This document shows positions 7,831-16,413 of a DNA stretch of 64,000 nt, in pieces (position 1 is the first letter of the stretch; each line of letters begins with the position of its first letter). The DNA is from Marinoscillum sp040218045. Its GTDB lineage: Bacteria > Bacteroidota > Bacteroidia > Cytophagales > Cyclobacteriaceae. The notes beneath the pieces were generated by a model. The model ran no database searches, was not told the origin of the DNA, and saw nothing but the letters and a program-made list of their open reading frames with translations. Where the stretch lies: NCBI GenBank assembly GCA_040218045.1, contig JAVJQA010000014.1, positions 1-64,000 of the forward strand, written 5' to 3'. The position numbers and the translations under genes are program-made.

Positions 7831-7970
7831 TAATAAATTCAATAATAATATGATTCTATTAAATAAAATGTAAAATATAATCTGATTCGTTAAATGTTTC
7901 GCATATATTTCTGAACTTCGCTCGCTAACTCATAGTGATTCGTTCATTGCGGGGAAGCTAAAACAACCAC

Positions 7971-9146
7971 ATGAAAAAAGCATTGATAGCACTTGCTGCG
8001 GGGGGATTTGGAATTGGGATGACTGAATTTGTGATCATGGGTATCTTACCTGAAATCGCGGATGCACTAGACGTGACCATCCCACAAGCGGGACATTTTA
8101 TTTCGGCTTATGCCCTGGGTGTGGTGGTAGGTGCCCCTCTCTTAACGACTTTAGGAAGTAAGTGGCCTGCACACAAAATGCTGATTGCGCTGATGGTTTG
8201 GTTCACGGTTTTCAATACCTCATCCGGTTTCACTGATAGCTATTGGAGCCTGTTAATTTTCAGGTTCTTTTCTGGTCTTCCGCATGGAGCATTTTTTGGT
8301 ATTGGTGCGGTAGTAGCCAGCCGATTGGCTACTCCAGGCAAAGAAGCCAAAGCTATTGCGGCCATGTTCACAGGACTTACCCTGGCAAACATTCTTGGGG
8401 TGCCATTTGGTACTTATCTTGGTCAGCAATTCTACTGGAGCATGGCCTTCTATGTAGTGGGTATCATTGGCATTCTCACCATACTGAGTTTGTATTTTTG
8501 GATGCCTGCCTTACCAAAATCGTCTACTCAATCAACCCGGGAAGACTTTCAAATCTTTAAAAAGCTTGAGCTTTGGATGGTATTTCTCCTCACCACTATT
8601 GGCACGGGAGGTTTCTTCGCCTGGTACAGCTACATCGCTCCATTGATTACTGAAGTAGCGGGACATGATGCTCCGGTGGTTAGTTATGCCATGATACTTG
8701 CCGGTACCGGGATGTTTTGTGGCAACCTGATCGGTGCAAAGCTGGCAGAATGGATGCAACCCATTCATGCAGTTACAGTTTCTTTGGCGACTATGTCCAT
8801 CATGTTGGTGGCCAACACCTTTCTGGCCCACTTCCCAATTATTGTCTTGGTGATGACTTTCCTCATTGGGTTGGTGGCATTTTGTGTCTCCACACCTATT
8901 CAGATGGCAATGATCAATACAGCCAAAGGCTCGGAAATGCTGGGATCTTCGCTCAACCAAAGTGCCTTCAATATGGGAAATGCTTCGGGTGCATATCTTG
9001 CAGGACTCCCAATTGCGGCCGGATTTGGGTTTACCTCAGCCGATCTTGTTGGTGCAGGAATGGCTTTCGCTGGAGTGTTACTTACCATCGTAATTGTACA
9101 AATACGAAAAGCCACGAAAGTCGACCTGGCCAAGGTAAAAGCCTGA
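7971..9146 (+). CDS. MFS exporter of the DHA1 / AraJ-like type
   Basis: The 391-residue protein has the 12-TM pattern of the major facilitator superfamily. The N-terminus GIGMTEFVIMGILPEIA is characteristic of AraJ/YdhP/SotB-type sugar or drug efflux proteins, and the TM5 antiporter motif region reads GVPFGTYLG. The likely reaction is proton-driven export of a small hydrophobic compound; the substrate cannot be read from sequence. It is monocistronic and ends 5 bases from the convergent AI-2E gene, with no hairpin between them. Confidence 0.83.
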   Translation: MKKALIALAAGGFGIGMTEFVIMGILPEIADALDVTIPQAGHFISAYALGVVVGAPLLTTLGSKWPAHKMLIALMVWFTVFNTSSGFTDSYWSLLIFRFFSGLPHGAFFGIGAVVASRLATPGKEAKAIAAMFTGLTLANILGVPFGTYLGQQFYWSMAFYVVGIIGILTILSLYFWMPALPKSSTQSTREDFQIFKKLELWMVFLLTTIGTGGFFAWYSYIAPLITEVAGHDAPVVSYAMILAGTGMFCGNLIGAKLAEWMQPIHAVTVSLATMSIMLVANTFLAHFPIIVLVMTFLIGLVAFCVSTPIQMAMINTAKGSEMLGSSLNQSAFNMGNASGAYLAGLPIAAGFGFTSADLVGAGMAFAGVLLTIVIVQIRKATKVDLAKVKA

Positions 9147-9150
9147 ATAT

Positions 9151-10248
9151 TTAGGGTTCTGGCCAACCCATCTTCTTATTCGTTTTTTTATCCATCAATC
9201 GTACCAGGAAACCAGCATCAGAAACATGCTCCAGAATTACCTTGATCAGGAAGGTCATAGGCACAGCAAGCAACATGCCGGAAGTTCCCCACATAAATGC
9301 CCAAAATACCAGGCTGAAAAGAACGGTCACGGTGTTGATGGAAAGAGAACTACCAGTCATTCTAGGCTCTACCACACTTCCCATCACTATTTGAACGGTT
9401 TCCAAACACAAAAACAAAAACACCACCTCTGATACTGTAGTAGCTGTAAGACCTCCTATCAGCAATGGGGGAATGATGGCAATGAGTGAGCCAACATAGG
9501 GAATATAATTCAGCACAAAACCTAAAATCCCCCAAAGCAGTGCGTATTGAATACCAAAAAACCAACTAATTAGTCCTATACCTAGACCCGTTAAAAGGCT
9601 AACAATGGTCTTTACTTTGATATAAATCGTGATGGATTCTTTTACCCGGACAAATGACCCTGAAGTAGAAAATTCATCCCCATTATCTTTTTTACCCATG
9701 ATATACCCGATTACTTTTTCATGCTCCGAGATAGCCCCCAGGAGTCCTGCAAAATAAAGAATGGTCATTAGCAGTTCAGTTGCAAACCCACTCAGAGTAC
9801 TCACAAATGATCCAGAAATTGATAGTACTTTCTCGGTGGGCACCACTCTCGATATGTAGTCTTTCAGCTCATCTTCCTTCATTTCTGCACCCAACAGACT
9901 CGACCAAAAATCGATCAGGGGTTTCAGCTCTTCTGTTACTTCAGCAAGGACTGTATCTCTATTTTGAATGAACCCACTTACCGCATTGAATACGATAAAT
10001 CCAATGGCAAGAAACCCGATCACAGACACAATTGTGGACAAAATTACGCTTACATTCAGTGAAAACTTCCTTCGAAACAGATCAACAAGAGGTTGTAATA
10101 ATATGGCGAAAAACAAGGCAAATGCCAGCGGGACAAATAAATTACTCAATATTTTTAGCAGGTACAAAATCACTATTCCCAGGAAAACAACTAAAATGTT
10201 TTTAATCACCCTGAGTGACCGGGCTACGTCAGCATTGTTTTCTTTCAT
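9151..10248 (-). CDS. AI-2E family transporter (PF01594)
   Basis: The 365-residue protein has two N-terminal TM helices (about 13-80), a soluble central part (about 85-150), and a block of TM helices with the family signatures GILGFVLNYIPYVGSLIAIIPP and a C-terminal MWGTSGMLLAVPMTFLIKVILEH. The family includes TqsA/YdiK-like permeases and Na+(Li+)/H+ antiporters, so the AI-2 label does not establish the substrate. It is a single gene convergent with the MFS exporter. Confidence 0.85.
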   Translation of the reverse strand: MKENNADVARSLRVIKNILVVFLGIVILYLLKILSNLFVPLAFALFFAILLQPLVDLFRRKFSLNVSVILSTIVSVIGFLAIGFIVFNAVSGFIQNRDTVLAEVTEELKPLIDFWSSLLGAEMKEDELKDYISRVVPTEKVLSISGSFVSTLSGFATELLMTILYFAGLLGAISEHEKVIGYIMGKKDNGDEFSTSGSFVRVKESITIYIKVKTIVSLLTGLGIGLISWFFGIQYALLWGILGFVLNYIPYVGSLIAIIPPLLIGGLTATTVSEVVFLFLCLETVQIVMGSVVEPRMTGSSLSINTVTVLFSLVFWAFMWGTSGMLLAVPMTFLIKVILEHVSDAGFLVRLMDKKTNKKMGWPEP

Positions 10249-10497
10249 TCTATAAACAGTTCTGGTTGTTCTTTTTCAAACCTTTTAATTGATTGAATAT
10301 ATCTGCACATGCTAAGATACTCGCTTCATTGAAGTGATTACCCAACAGCACCATACTTCATGGCTTACTTTCAGCTTATAAACCATCTGGGATTTGTGGT
10401 GTGGTCAAATATGCTTCATATATCGGTAATTCATGCCTTTTGTGAACAAATCCCCTCCCCTTGCTGTTATACCAATGATTATCAATGATTTACGGCT

Positions 10498-10797
10498 ATG
10501 GACAGGATGAAGATCAAGAACAACGCAAAGGAGAAAATTGATGACATTTTTGATAAACTCGATCAACTTGAAAAATCGGCTGATCGGGTTACAGAGGAGC
10601 ATAAAGAAAAGCTTAATCGGGAAATGAATGATATGAGAAAATCCAAAGACACACTCAGCGATCTTTATGACAACCTTTTGGAGGCAAGTGAAGATTCACT
10701 CCGCTACTTAAAAAATGCATTTGACCAAATGAGCAATGTCATGATTAAAAGGATCGAGACAATCAGGAAGTCTTACAAAGGAACATTGGAGGTTTAG
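10498..10797 (+). CDS. Small coiled-coil protein of unknown function
   Basis: The 99-residue product is highly charged, has no Cys or Trp, and is almost entirely heptad-like (for example DDIFDKLDQLEKSADRVTEEH, then a long helix to LRYLKNAFDQMSNVMIKRIE). No signal peptide or TM is present. An ATG at 10507 is an alternative start. It is followed within 30 bases by a strong terminator, which supports a real single-gene unit. I do not recognise the family; a cytoplasmic scaffold or stress-type coiled coil is possible. Confidence 0.6.
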   Translation: MDRMKIKNNAKEKIDDIFDKLDQLEKSADRVTEEHKEKLNREMNDMRKSKDTLSDLYDNLLEASEDSLRYLKNAFDQMSNVMIKRIETIRKSYKGTLEV

Positions 10798-10822
10798 GTT
10801 GTGGAAATACTGCCTCCATTCT

Positions 10823-10862
10823 AAAGCAGATAAGGCAGCGGTCATATCTGCTTTATTTTTTT
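10823..10862 (+). terminator. Rho-independent terminator
   Basis: The perfect 10-bp arms AAAGCAGATA / TATCTGCTTT (10823-10832 and 10845-10854) are followed by ATTTTTTTT. It ends the small coiled-coil gene. Confidence 0.85.
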
Positions 10863-10906
10863 TAAAAACAAAAAGGGTAGCAATCTTTGACGATTTCTAC
10901 CCTTTT
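10863..10906 (-). terminator. Terminator oriented to the minus strand
   Basis: The perfect arms AAAAGGGTAG and CTACCCTTTT (10871-10880 and 10897-10906) pair. Read on the minus strand, CTACCCTTTTTGTTTTT supplies a T-rich tail. No protein gene on the minus strand lies upstream within 400 bases, so the transcript it would end is not identified. Confidence 0.55.
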
Positions 10907-11313
10907 CACCTGATAAGTGGCCTTGACCTCTTTTCAAATGCCAATCTACTGTTAATGTTCTCTGAAGGCCCTCTTCGGGGTATCCCAATTCTTCCTTCTG
11001 ACATTTCTGATCCGCCACGCTAAACTGAGCCGTAGCCCAATATAACTTTTGCTGATCTCAATGGAAACCGAAGTTTCAAACATTTATCCCTTAATTGGTA
11101 ATACTAAGCTAGTAGTATTTCTTTGCGCAGCCAACTTTACATGATGCTTGTTTTCCACGAGTTTTACACTTAGCTCTACCCTACTTATACCACGGTTTTA
11201 CACCAGGTTATCCACAAATTTGTTAAAAAGTCATAATTCCCATTCCATTCATGTAAAACAAGTAACCTAATCACCTCCGGTCAGTACAGTCATTAATAAC
11301 AATCTGACCAATC
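10907..11313. other. Non-coding stretch before the FtsX permease gene
   Basis: I find no supported gene over about 400 bases. A 27-codon frame (11061-11144) begins with a stretch reading LIGNTKLV, faintly like the N-terminus of a PLP-dependent synthase, but it stops at once. A single perfect DnaA box, TTATCCACA, is at 11208-11216. The part next to 11314 should hold the promoter of the permease gene. Confidence 0.4.
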
Positions 11314-13689
11314 ATGATCAAAAACTATCTCAAAATTACCATTAGGCACCTACTGCGCCAGCCAGGTTACACCACGCTCAACATTCTGGGCCTAACCATC
11401 GGAATCGTATCCAGCCTGCTCATTGTCCTCTATTTATACCATGAAGTGAGTTTTGATAATCAACACAGCAAGGCTGACCGTCTGTACCGGATTTCTTCTG
11501 ACATCAGTGAACCTGATAATTCCTTCCGATGGGCCGTAACCCAATTTCCCCTAGGAAACACCACCAAGCAGGAATTTTCTGAAGTAGAGCAGTATGTGCG
11601 GTTCATAGGGAATGGACGAACCAGGTTCGGAAAAGACGACATCAGCTACTACGAAGAAGATGTCTTCCTGGTGGACAGCACCATTTTTACCATGTTCGAT
11701 TATAAGCTGATCTCAGGAAACCCTGAAACAGCCCTGGAAGGACCAAACTCAATTGTCATAAGTCAAACACTCTCTAAAAAGATCTTTAAGGGAGAAAATC
11801 CAATAGGAGAAATCATAAAAACAGACGACAACTCTTTAGAAATAACAGGAGTATATGAAGATGTACCTACCAATTCGCACATTCGTCCCAATGCCATGAT
11901 TTCCGCCAGCACTGTGGATCGCAACAATTCCCAGAACTGGGGTGGATTTGGGATCTACACTTATGTGTTGCTCAACGAAGGAGTCAATCCAACAGATGTG
12001 GAAACAAGACTCAACGACGAAATCATTCAGAAATATGTAGCCACCATTTTTGATCAGTTTGATATCAAGATCAAATACGAGTTGATCAATATCCAGGACA
12101 TCCATCTCTATTCCACCTTTGAAGGCGAGCCGGAATCATTGGGAAACATCAAGTACATCTACATTTTTGGTGCCATTGCCATATTCTTAATCCTGATCGC
12201 CAGTATCAACTACATGAACCTTTCCACTGCCAGGTCAATGAAACGAGCACTGGAAGTAGGAATCCGAAAAGTCATGGGAGCCCAGCGGGGAATGTTGATC
12301 AGGCAATTCATTACAGAGTCTATCCTGCTTACCGTCAGTGCGCTGTTTCTGAGCATTATTTTGGTAGCCGTTCTGGTGCCTTTGCTCAACAATCTACTCC
12401 AAACTCACATGAGCTTTAGCAATCTCACCGACCCATTAGTGCTCGGAATCATCGGGGCAATAGTACTTATAACAGGCCTCCTTAGTGGCAGCTATCCCGC
12501 TTTCTACTTATCTGGTTTCAAGCCAGCAGCTGTCCTCAAAGGAAAAGGCGGAAAAGCTGGAAATAAGATGCTCCGAAGCTCTCTGGTCACCATCCAGTTT
12601 GCTATTTCCATTTTTATGCTGATCGGGACTCTGGTGATCTATGATCAAATGCAGTACCTGCGGAGCAAAGACCTTGGCTTTGATAAAGAGCGCGTACTCC
12701 GGGTGGTGCTGGACAACGAGGAAGCAAGAAACAAGTGGCAGGTATTGAAAAATGAAATCCTCCAGGATCCAAATATCACTGATGCAGCTACCGCCACCAC
12801 CAGCCCGGGCAGGGGATTTGGGAAAAACGTAATGCAGGTTGAAACCAACGAAGGGGTAATGGAAAACTACGGGATAGATTCCTATGGAATTGATTATGAT
12901 TACATACCAGTACTTAACATCAAAATGGTGGAAGGGCGAAATATCGATCCCAATTACCCAACAGACACAGCCTCAGCAGTGCTTGTCAACGAAGCGATGA
13001 TCGCAAGAATGGGCTGGGAAAATGCCATTGGCAAGCGGTTTCAATTTGACCAGGACAGCACCGTATTTCACAAGGTAATTGGTGTGGTATCTGACTTTCA
13101 TCAGCGCTCTCTTTACGAGCCAATTGAAGCACTACTTTTTATTCCGCAGTTAAACAACTCCAATGCATTGATCAAAATGAGCGGCAATCTGGAAGCAGGC
13201 ATCAGTTCTGTAAGACGAAGTTGGGAAAGTGTATTTCCAAACAAACCCTTTGAATATAGCTTTCTGGATGAAGACTTCATGGAGCAATATGAAGAAGACC
13301 AATTGAGAGGCCAGCTCTTCCTGGGCTTTTCAGTGATGATGATCATCATCTCCTGTTTGGGCCTACTAGGCCTGGCATCTTTCATCGCCGAGCAGCGCAC
13401 CAAAGAGATCAGCATCCGAAAAGTTCTTGGCGCCAACATAAGTGGGCTGGTTGGCCTATTGGTAAGGGACTTTATCATCCTGGTTGCTTTTGGAGCAATC
13501 CCTGCTTTTGGTATAGCCTATTACTTCATGAATGAATGGCTGAGTACTTTCGAGTATCATGTAGACATCAATCCCTTCCTATTTATACTTGTATTGATCA
13601 TCATATCGGCAATTACCATATTCACGACAGGTTATCATGCGCTCAGGGCCGCTACGAGCAATCCAGCCAACAACCTGAAATATGAATAA
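11314..13689 (+). CDS. ABC transporter permease, MacB/FtsX type (long Bacteroidota form)
   Basis: The 791-residue protein has an N-terminal TM (about 20-42, after YLKITIRHLLRQPGYTTLNI), a MacB-like periplasmic domain, three TMs of a first FtsX domain (about 280-420, with STARSMKRALEVGIRKVMGA), a second TM and periplasmic domain (about 425-665), and a C-terminal FtsX domain (about 670-785, with RTKEISIRKVLGA). The two RKVxGA coupling-helix motifs are the contact points for an ATPase. No ATPase is encoded next to it, so it must use one in trans or act as an orphan. It is similar in plan to the gene at 26490. Its stop codon abuts an inserted repeat element. Confidence 0.87.
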   Translation: MIKNYLKITIRHLLRQPGYTTLNILGLTIGIVSSLLIVLYLYHEVSFDNQHSKADRLYRISSDISEPDNSFRWAVTQFPLGNTTKQEFSEVEQYVRFIGNGRTRFGKDDISYYEEDVFLVDSTIFTMFDYKLISGNPETALEGPNSIVISQTLSKKIFKGENPIGEIIKTDDNSLEITGVYEDVPTNSHIRPNAMISASTVDRNNSQNWGGFGIYTYVLLNEGVNPTDVETRLNDEIIQKYVATIFDQFDIKIKYELINIQDIHLYSTFEGEPESLGNIKYIYIFGAIAIFLILIASINYMNLSTARSMKRALEVGIRKVMGAQRGMLIRQFITESILLTVSALFLSIILVAVLVPLLNNLLQTHMSFSNLTDPLVLGIIGAIVLITGLLSGSYPAFYLSGFKPAAVLKGKGGKAGNKMLRSSLVTIQFAISIFMLIGTLVIYDQMQYLRSKDLGFDKERVLRVVLDNEEARNKWQVLKNEILQDPNITDAATATTSPGRGFGKNVMQVETNEGVMENYGIDSYGIDYDYIPVLNIKMVEGRNIDPNYPTDTASAVLVNEAMIARMGWENAIGKRFQFDQDSTVFHKVIGVVSDFHQRSLYEPIEALLFIPQLNNSNALIKMSGNLEAGISSVRRSWESVFPNKPFEYSFLDEDFMEQYEEDQLRGQLFLGFSVMMIIISCLGLLGLASFIAEQRTKEISIRKVLGANISGLVGLLVRDFIILVAFGAIPAFGIAYYFMNEWLSTFEYHVDINPFLFILVLIIISAITIFTTGYHALRAATSNPANNLKYE

Positions 13690-13693
13690 AAAA

Positions 13694-13885
13694 TTAGTAG
13701 CGTCCGACTAAATTTTAAATGTTCAAAAAAAGCACGTTTAAACGAAATGAGAAAAGATTTTTTCGATTTCCTAAAACTACCCCCTGCCCCTAAAGGGGTG
13801 AACGAAAGTCCCCTTTAGGGGATTTAGGGGTAAATTTTTTGACGGATTTTCTTCGAAACCAAAATCTTTTCGCGGACGCTACTAA
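13694..13885. mobile_element. MITE-like 192-bp inverted-repeat element
   Basis: The 13-bp terminal inverted repeats TTAGTAGCGTCCG (13694-13706) and CGGACGCTACTAA (13873-13885) are perfect. Both ends are flanked directly by TAAAAAA (13687-13693 and 13886-13892), a possible 7-bp target duplication; the left copy includes the stop codon of the permease gene. Inside is a second pair, AAAAGATTTT near both ends, and a central hairpin of CCCCTAAAGGGG and CCCCTTTAGGGG. There is no ORF. It may also act as a transcription stop. Confidence 0.6.
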
Positions 13886-13892
13886 TAAAAAA

Positions 13893-14143
13893 TCATAAGA
13901 ATTACTCAAAAACATATTGGATCATCTCTGGAGCTTTGATAGTGAACGACTTAGCATACTCCTTTCCGACCGCAATACACATGGATTGTTATAGTTGATT
14001 ACAGTGAGTGATTTGCATTCTTTGATAGAATGTAAATCACTTACCCAATGTGATGACTACCATTTATTCAATATTCATTGCTTTTGTAAGCATACAAAGG
14101 CTTTGAGAGAATAAACTGTAATCAAAAAGAAATAACCTTAAAT
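13893..14143. other. Leader region of the TetR-ABC operon with a strong hairpin
   Basis: No gene is seen. A 15-bp stem with one mismatch (AGTGATTTGCATTCT at 14007-14021 and AGAATGTAAATCACT at 14027-14041, loop of 5) is the main structure. It lacks a T run, so it is not a classical terminator on either strand; an operator, a small RNA or a replication/repair palindrome are all possible. Confidence 0.45.
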
Positions 14144-14192
14144 ATGACCAATCAGTCACATTTTGTAATTACATTTATGACCAGCTAGTCAT
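14144..14192 (+). promoter_or_regulatory. Paired TetR-type operators
   Basis: ATGACCAATCAGTCAC (14144-14159) and ATGACCAGCTAGTCAT (14177-14192) share the pattern ATGACCA-nnn-AGTCA and are near-palindromes. They lie 33 bp apart, about three helical turns, and the second ends 2 bases before the regulator start codon. This is the usual setting for negative autoregulation by the TetR protein encoded next. Confidence 0.7.
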
Positions 14193-14194
14193 AT

Positions 14195-14863
14195 ATGCCA
14201 AAAAGTACATTTCAAAACCTCGATAATTCCAAGCGGAAACAGATAACTGAGGCCTTTCTCAGGGAATTTGCCATTAAGACATTCGATGAAGCATCTATTA
14301 CGGTGGTGGTAAAACAACTCGGGATTGCGAAAGGTAGCATTTACCAATACTTTAAAGACAAGCTCGACCTTTATATGTACTTGATCCAGGAGTGCTCCAT
14401 TGTAAAAATGAGCTACGTACAGTCAATTAAAAGAGAAGATCATCCCGACTTCTGGGCCTATTTCAGAAATCTCTATGCGGCTGGTTATGAGTTTGATGCG
14501 CAGAATCCACTTCAAAGTCATTTCCTTCACAACCTGATTCAAAATCTCAATTCACCTTCAGTGAAACCTCTTTTCGATCAAATGATGGGTCAGACGATTG
14601 CCGGATTTGAAACCCTGGTGGCTAAAGAAATAGAGTTAGGCCTGTTTAGATCTGATGTTCCCGTAAAAACAATGGCTTTTATGCTTTACAAAGTGGGTGT
14701 GGGTATTCAGGAGTACCTGGAACATACCAAAATCATTGAACCCAAGCAAAGTATTTATAAAAATCAGCCGGTATACCAGAACAAAAAAGACTTTCTCCTT
14801 GCTACAGTAGACGAATTTATCAGCCTGATAAAACCCACATTCAACAAATCACCTTTGATATGA
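14195..14863 (+). CDS. TetR/AcrR family transcriptional regulator
   Basis: The 222-residue product has an N-terminal TetR_N helix-turn-helix (about 12-58; AFLREFAIKTFDEASI then GIAKGSIYQYFKDKLDLY) and an all-helical ligand domain. The recognition segment KGSIYQYFKDK is typical of the family. It is the first gene of a four-gene unit and overlaps the ATPase gene by the ATGA tetranucleotide, so regulator and exporter are translated together. It probably represses its own operon through the two palindromes at 14144-14192; the inducing ligand is unknown. Confidence 0.9.
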   Translation: MPKSTFQNLDNSKRKQITEAFLREFAIKTFDEASITVVVKQLGIAKGSIYQYFKDKLDLYMYLIQECSIVKMSYVQSIKREDHPDFWAYFRNLYAAGYEFDAQNPLQSHFLHNLIQNLNSPSVKPLFDQMMGQTIAGFETLVAKEIELGLFRSDVPVKTMAFMLYKVGVGIQEYLEHTKIIEPKQSIYKNQPVYQNKKDFLLATVDEFISLIKPTFNKSPLI

Positions 14864-15708
14864 TACAAGTAGAACAATTAACGTATCAGTACGCCAGGAA
14901 TAACGCTCAAACACTGAAAGGGCTTGACTTTGAAATCAAAGAAGGAGAAGTTTTTGGATTCCTGGGGCCGTCCGGAGCAGGTAAAAGCACTGCTCAAAAA
15001 GTCCTCTACAAGATTCTCACCGGCTACAAAGGATCCATCAAAATAGGTGGCAAAAATCTCTCTGACTGGGATAAATCCTATTTTGAGAAAATTGGGGTTG
15101 GATTTGAATTGCCAAACCACTATTTAAAGTTGACAGGCAAGGAAAACCTGGAGCTTTTTGCCTCATTCTATAGAAGAGATAAATTGGATATTCAGCATCT
15201 TTTTGAAATGGTAGACCTGTCTGATGCCATGAACCAACCAGTAGAAGCGTATTCCAAGGGAATGAAAATGAGACTCAATTTTATTCGAGCAATTCAGCAC
15301 GATCCCGATATTATTTTCTTTGATGAGCCCACTTCAGGTTTGGATCCTATCAATGCCCATAAAATAAAGCAACACATTCTTGACCTAAAGCATAAGGGCA
15401 AGACGATTTTTGTAACAACACACAGCATGGAAACGGCGGATGAGATTTGTGATCGGGTATCGTTTATCGTTAATGGTAAGCTGGAAGCTACAGACTCTCC
15501 GAAAAACCTGAAAAGACAATATGGAAAAGAAGCCGTGAATGTAGAACTGTCAGATGGTAAACAAGAGGAATTCTCACTGAAAGCACTTGGTGATAATCAA
15601 TCGTTCCTGGCATTCATTCAATCCGGTGAAGTGAAAAAGATTCAAACCCTGGAGGCAACTTTAGAAGAGGTGTTCATTTCCGTTACCGGAAAATCCCTGA
15701 AGTCATGA
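14860..15708 (+). CDS. ABC transporter ATP-binding protein (ABC-2 exporter)
   Basis: The 282-residue ATPase has Walker A GPSGAGKST (about 38-46), a signature loop that is degenerate (EAYSKGMKMRLNFIRA in place of LSGGQ), Walker B IIFFDEPTSGLDP and the H-loop TTHSMETADEICD. The C-terminal 70 residues are the usual ABC-2 accessory region ending ATLEEVFISVTG. It overlaps both neighbours by 4 bases (ATGA), which indicates translational coupling with the regulator and the first permease. Confidence 0.9.
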   Translation: MIQVEQLTYQYARNNAQTLKGLDFEIKEGEVFGFLGPSGAGKSTAQKVLYKILTGYKGSIKIGGKNLSDWDKSYFEKIGVGFELPNHYLKLTGKENLELFASFYRRDKLDIQHLFEMVDLSDAMNQPVEAYSKGMKMRLNFIRAIQHDPDIIFFDEPTSGLDPINAHKIKQHILDLKHKGKTIFVTTHSMETADEICDRVSFIVNGKLEATDSPKNLKRQYGKEAVNVELSDGKQEEFSLKALGDNQSFLAFIQSGEVKKIQTLEATLEEVFISVTGKSLKS

Positions 15709-16403
15709 AATCTCTTCTCGTTCAACTCAAATGGCAGCTTCAACTGCTCAATAAAAACAGCATCATTACGATCAGTCTCGTGGTTACGCTGATCTACGGA
15801 GCAATTTTATATTTCCTCAAGGACCAGAAATATATTGACCAGACGCTGATCGCTTTCGTTCTCAACGATCCTTCAATCATTGGCTACTTTTTCATTGCCT
15901 TGGCCATCTACACAGAGATGAAACAAGGCGTGCTACAAGCAATATTTGTAAGCCCGATCAGTACCCATTTGCTCCTGATTTCTAAGACCCTGGCCCTTTC
16001 ATTTATTGGTGTGGTCTGCTCACTTATTCTGGCCTTTGCGATTAAAGGACTTGATTTTGATATCTGGACTTATGTCATTGGAAATTGGGGGATTTGTATT
16101 TTATGCACACTTAGTGGACTGATTGTACTTACTTATGCTGATGAATTCCTCAAATTTGCCATGCTTTCCGTTTTAATCTTCACTCCCTTTGTGAACATAC
16201 CCATGCTGCACTATTTGGGAGCTATAGACCTTGGCTATTTTATCTATCTGTTTCCGATTCAGGGATGTGTGGAACTCCTTGATCAATCAGTTTCAGAACA
16301 GCCAGCGAATGGTTGGTTTGCATATCCCTCCTCCGCAATCTGGATAGTCATTTTCTATATTATGGCTTATCGTCTTTTCAGTCGAAAAATCGTTCACCAA
16401 TAA
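15705..16403 (+). CDS. ABC-2 type permease, subunit 1
   Basis: The 232-residue protein has six hydrophobic segments, the first after a short amphipathic start (LLVQLKWQLQLLNKN). It carries MKQGVLQAIFVSPISTHLLLISKTLAL, the interfacial motif common in ABC-2 permeases. It starts inside the ATPase stop codon. With the next gene it should form a heteromeric pore. The size and two-permease arrangement recall fluoroquinolone-type exporters, but the substrate is not readable. Confidence 0.8.
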   Translation: MKSLLVQLKWQLQLLNKNSIITISLVVTLIYGAILYFLKDQKYIDQTLIAFVLNDPSIIGYFFIALAIYTEMKQGVLQAIFVSPISTHLLLISKTLALSFIGVVCSLILAFAIKGLDFDIWTYVIGNWGICILCTLSGLIVLTYADEFLKFAMLSVLIFTPFVNIPMLHYLGAIDLGYFIYLFPIQGCVELLDQSVSEQPANGWFAYPSSAIWIVIFYIMAYRLFSRKIVHQ

Positions 16404-16413
16404 TCTCGGAATC

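Noticed and set aside
8717..9154. 145-codon frame inside the MFS gene
   Set aside because: It is a shifted frame of the transporter, rich in Cys, Trp and Arg in a way typical of shadows.
10799..11023. Open frame of 74 codons after the coiled-coil gene
   Set aside because: It runs through two terminator hairpins, has no sensible composition and no ribosome site; it is chance.
11061..11144. 27-codon frame reading LIGNTKLV, like the start of a cysteine-synthase-type enzyme
   Set aside because: The match is only 6-8 residues, the frame stops at once and no continuation is found in other frames nearby.
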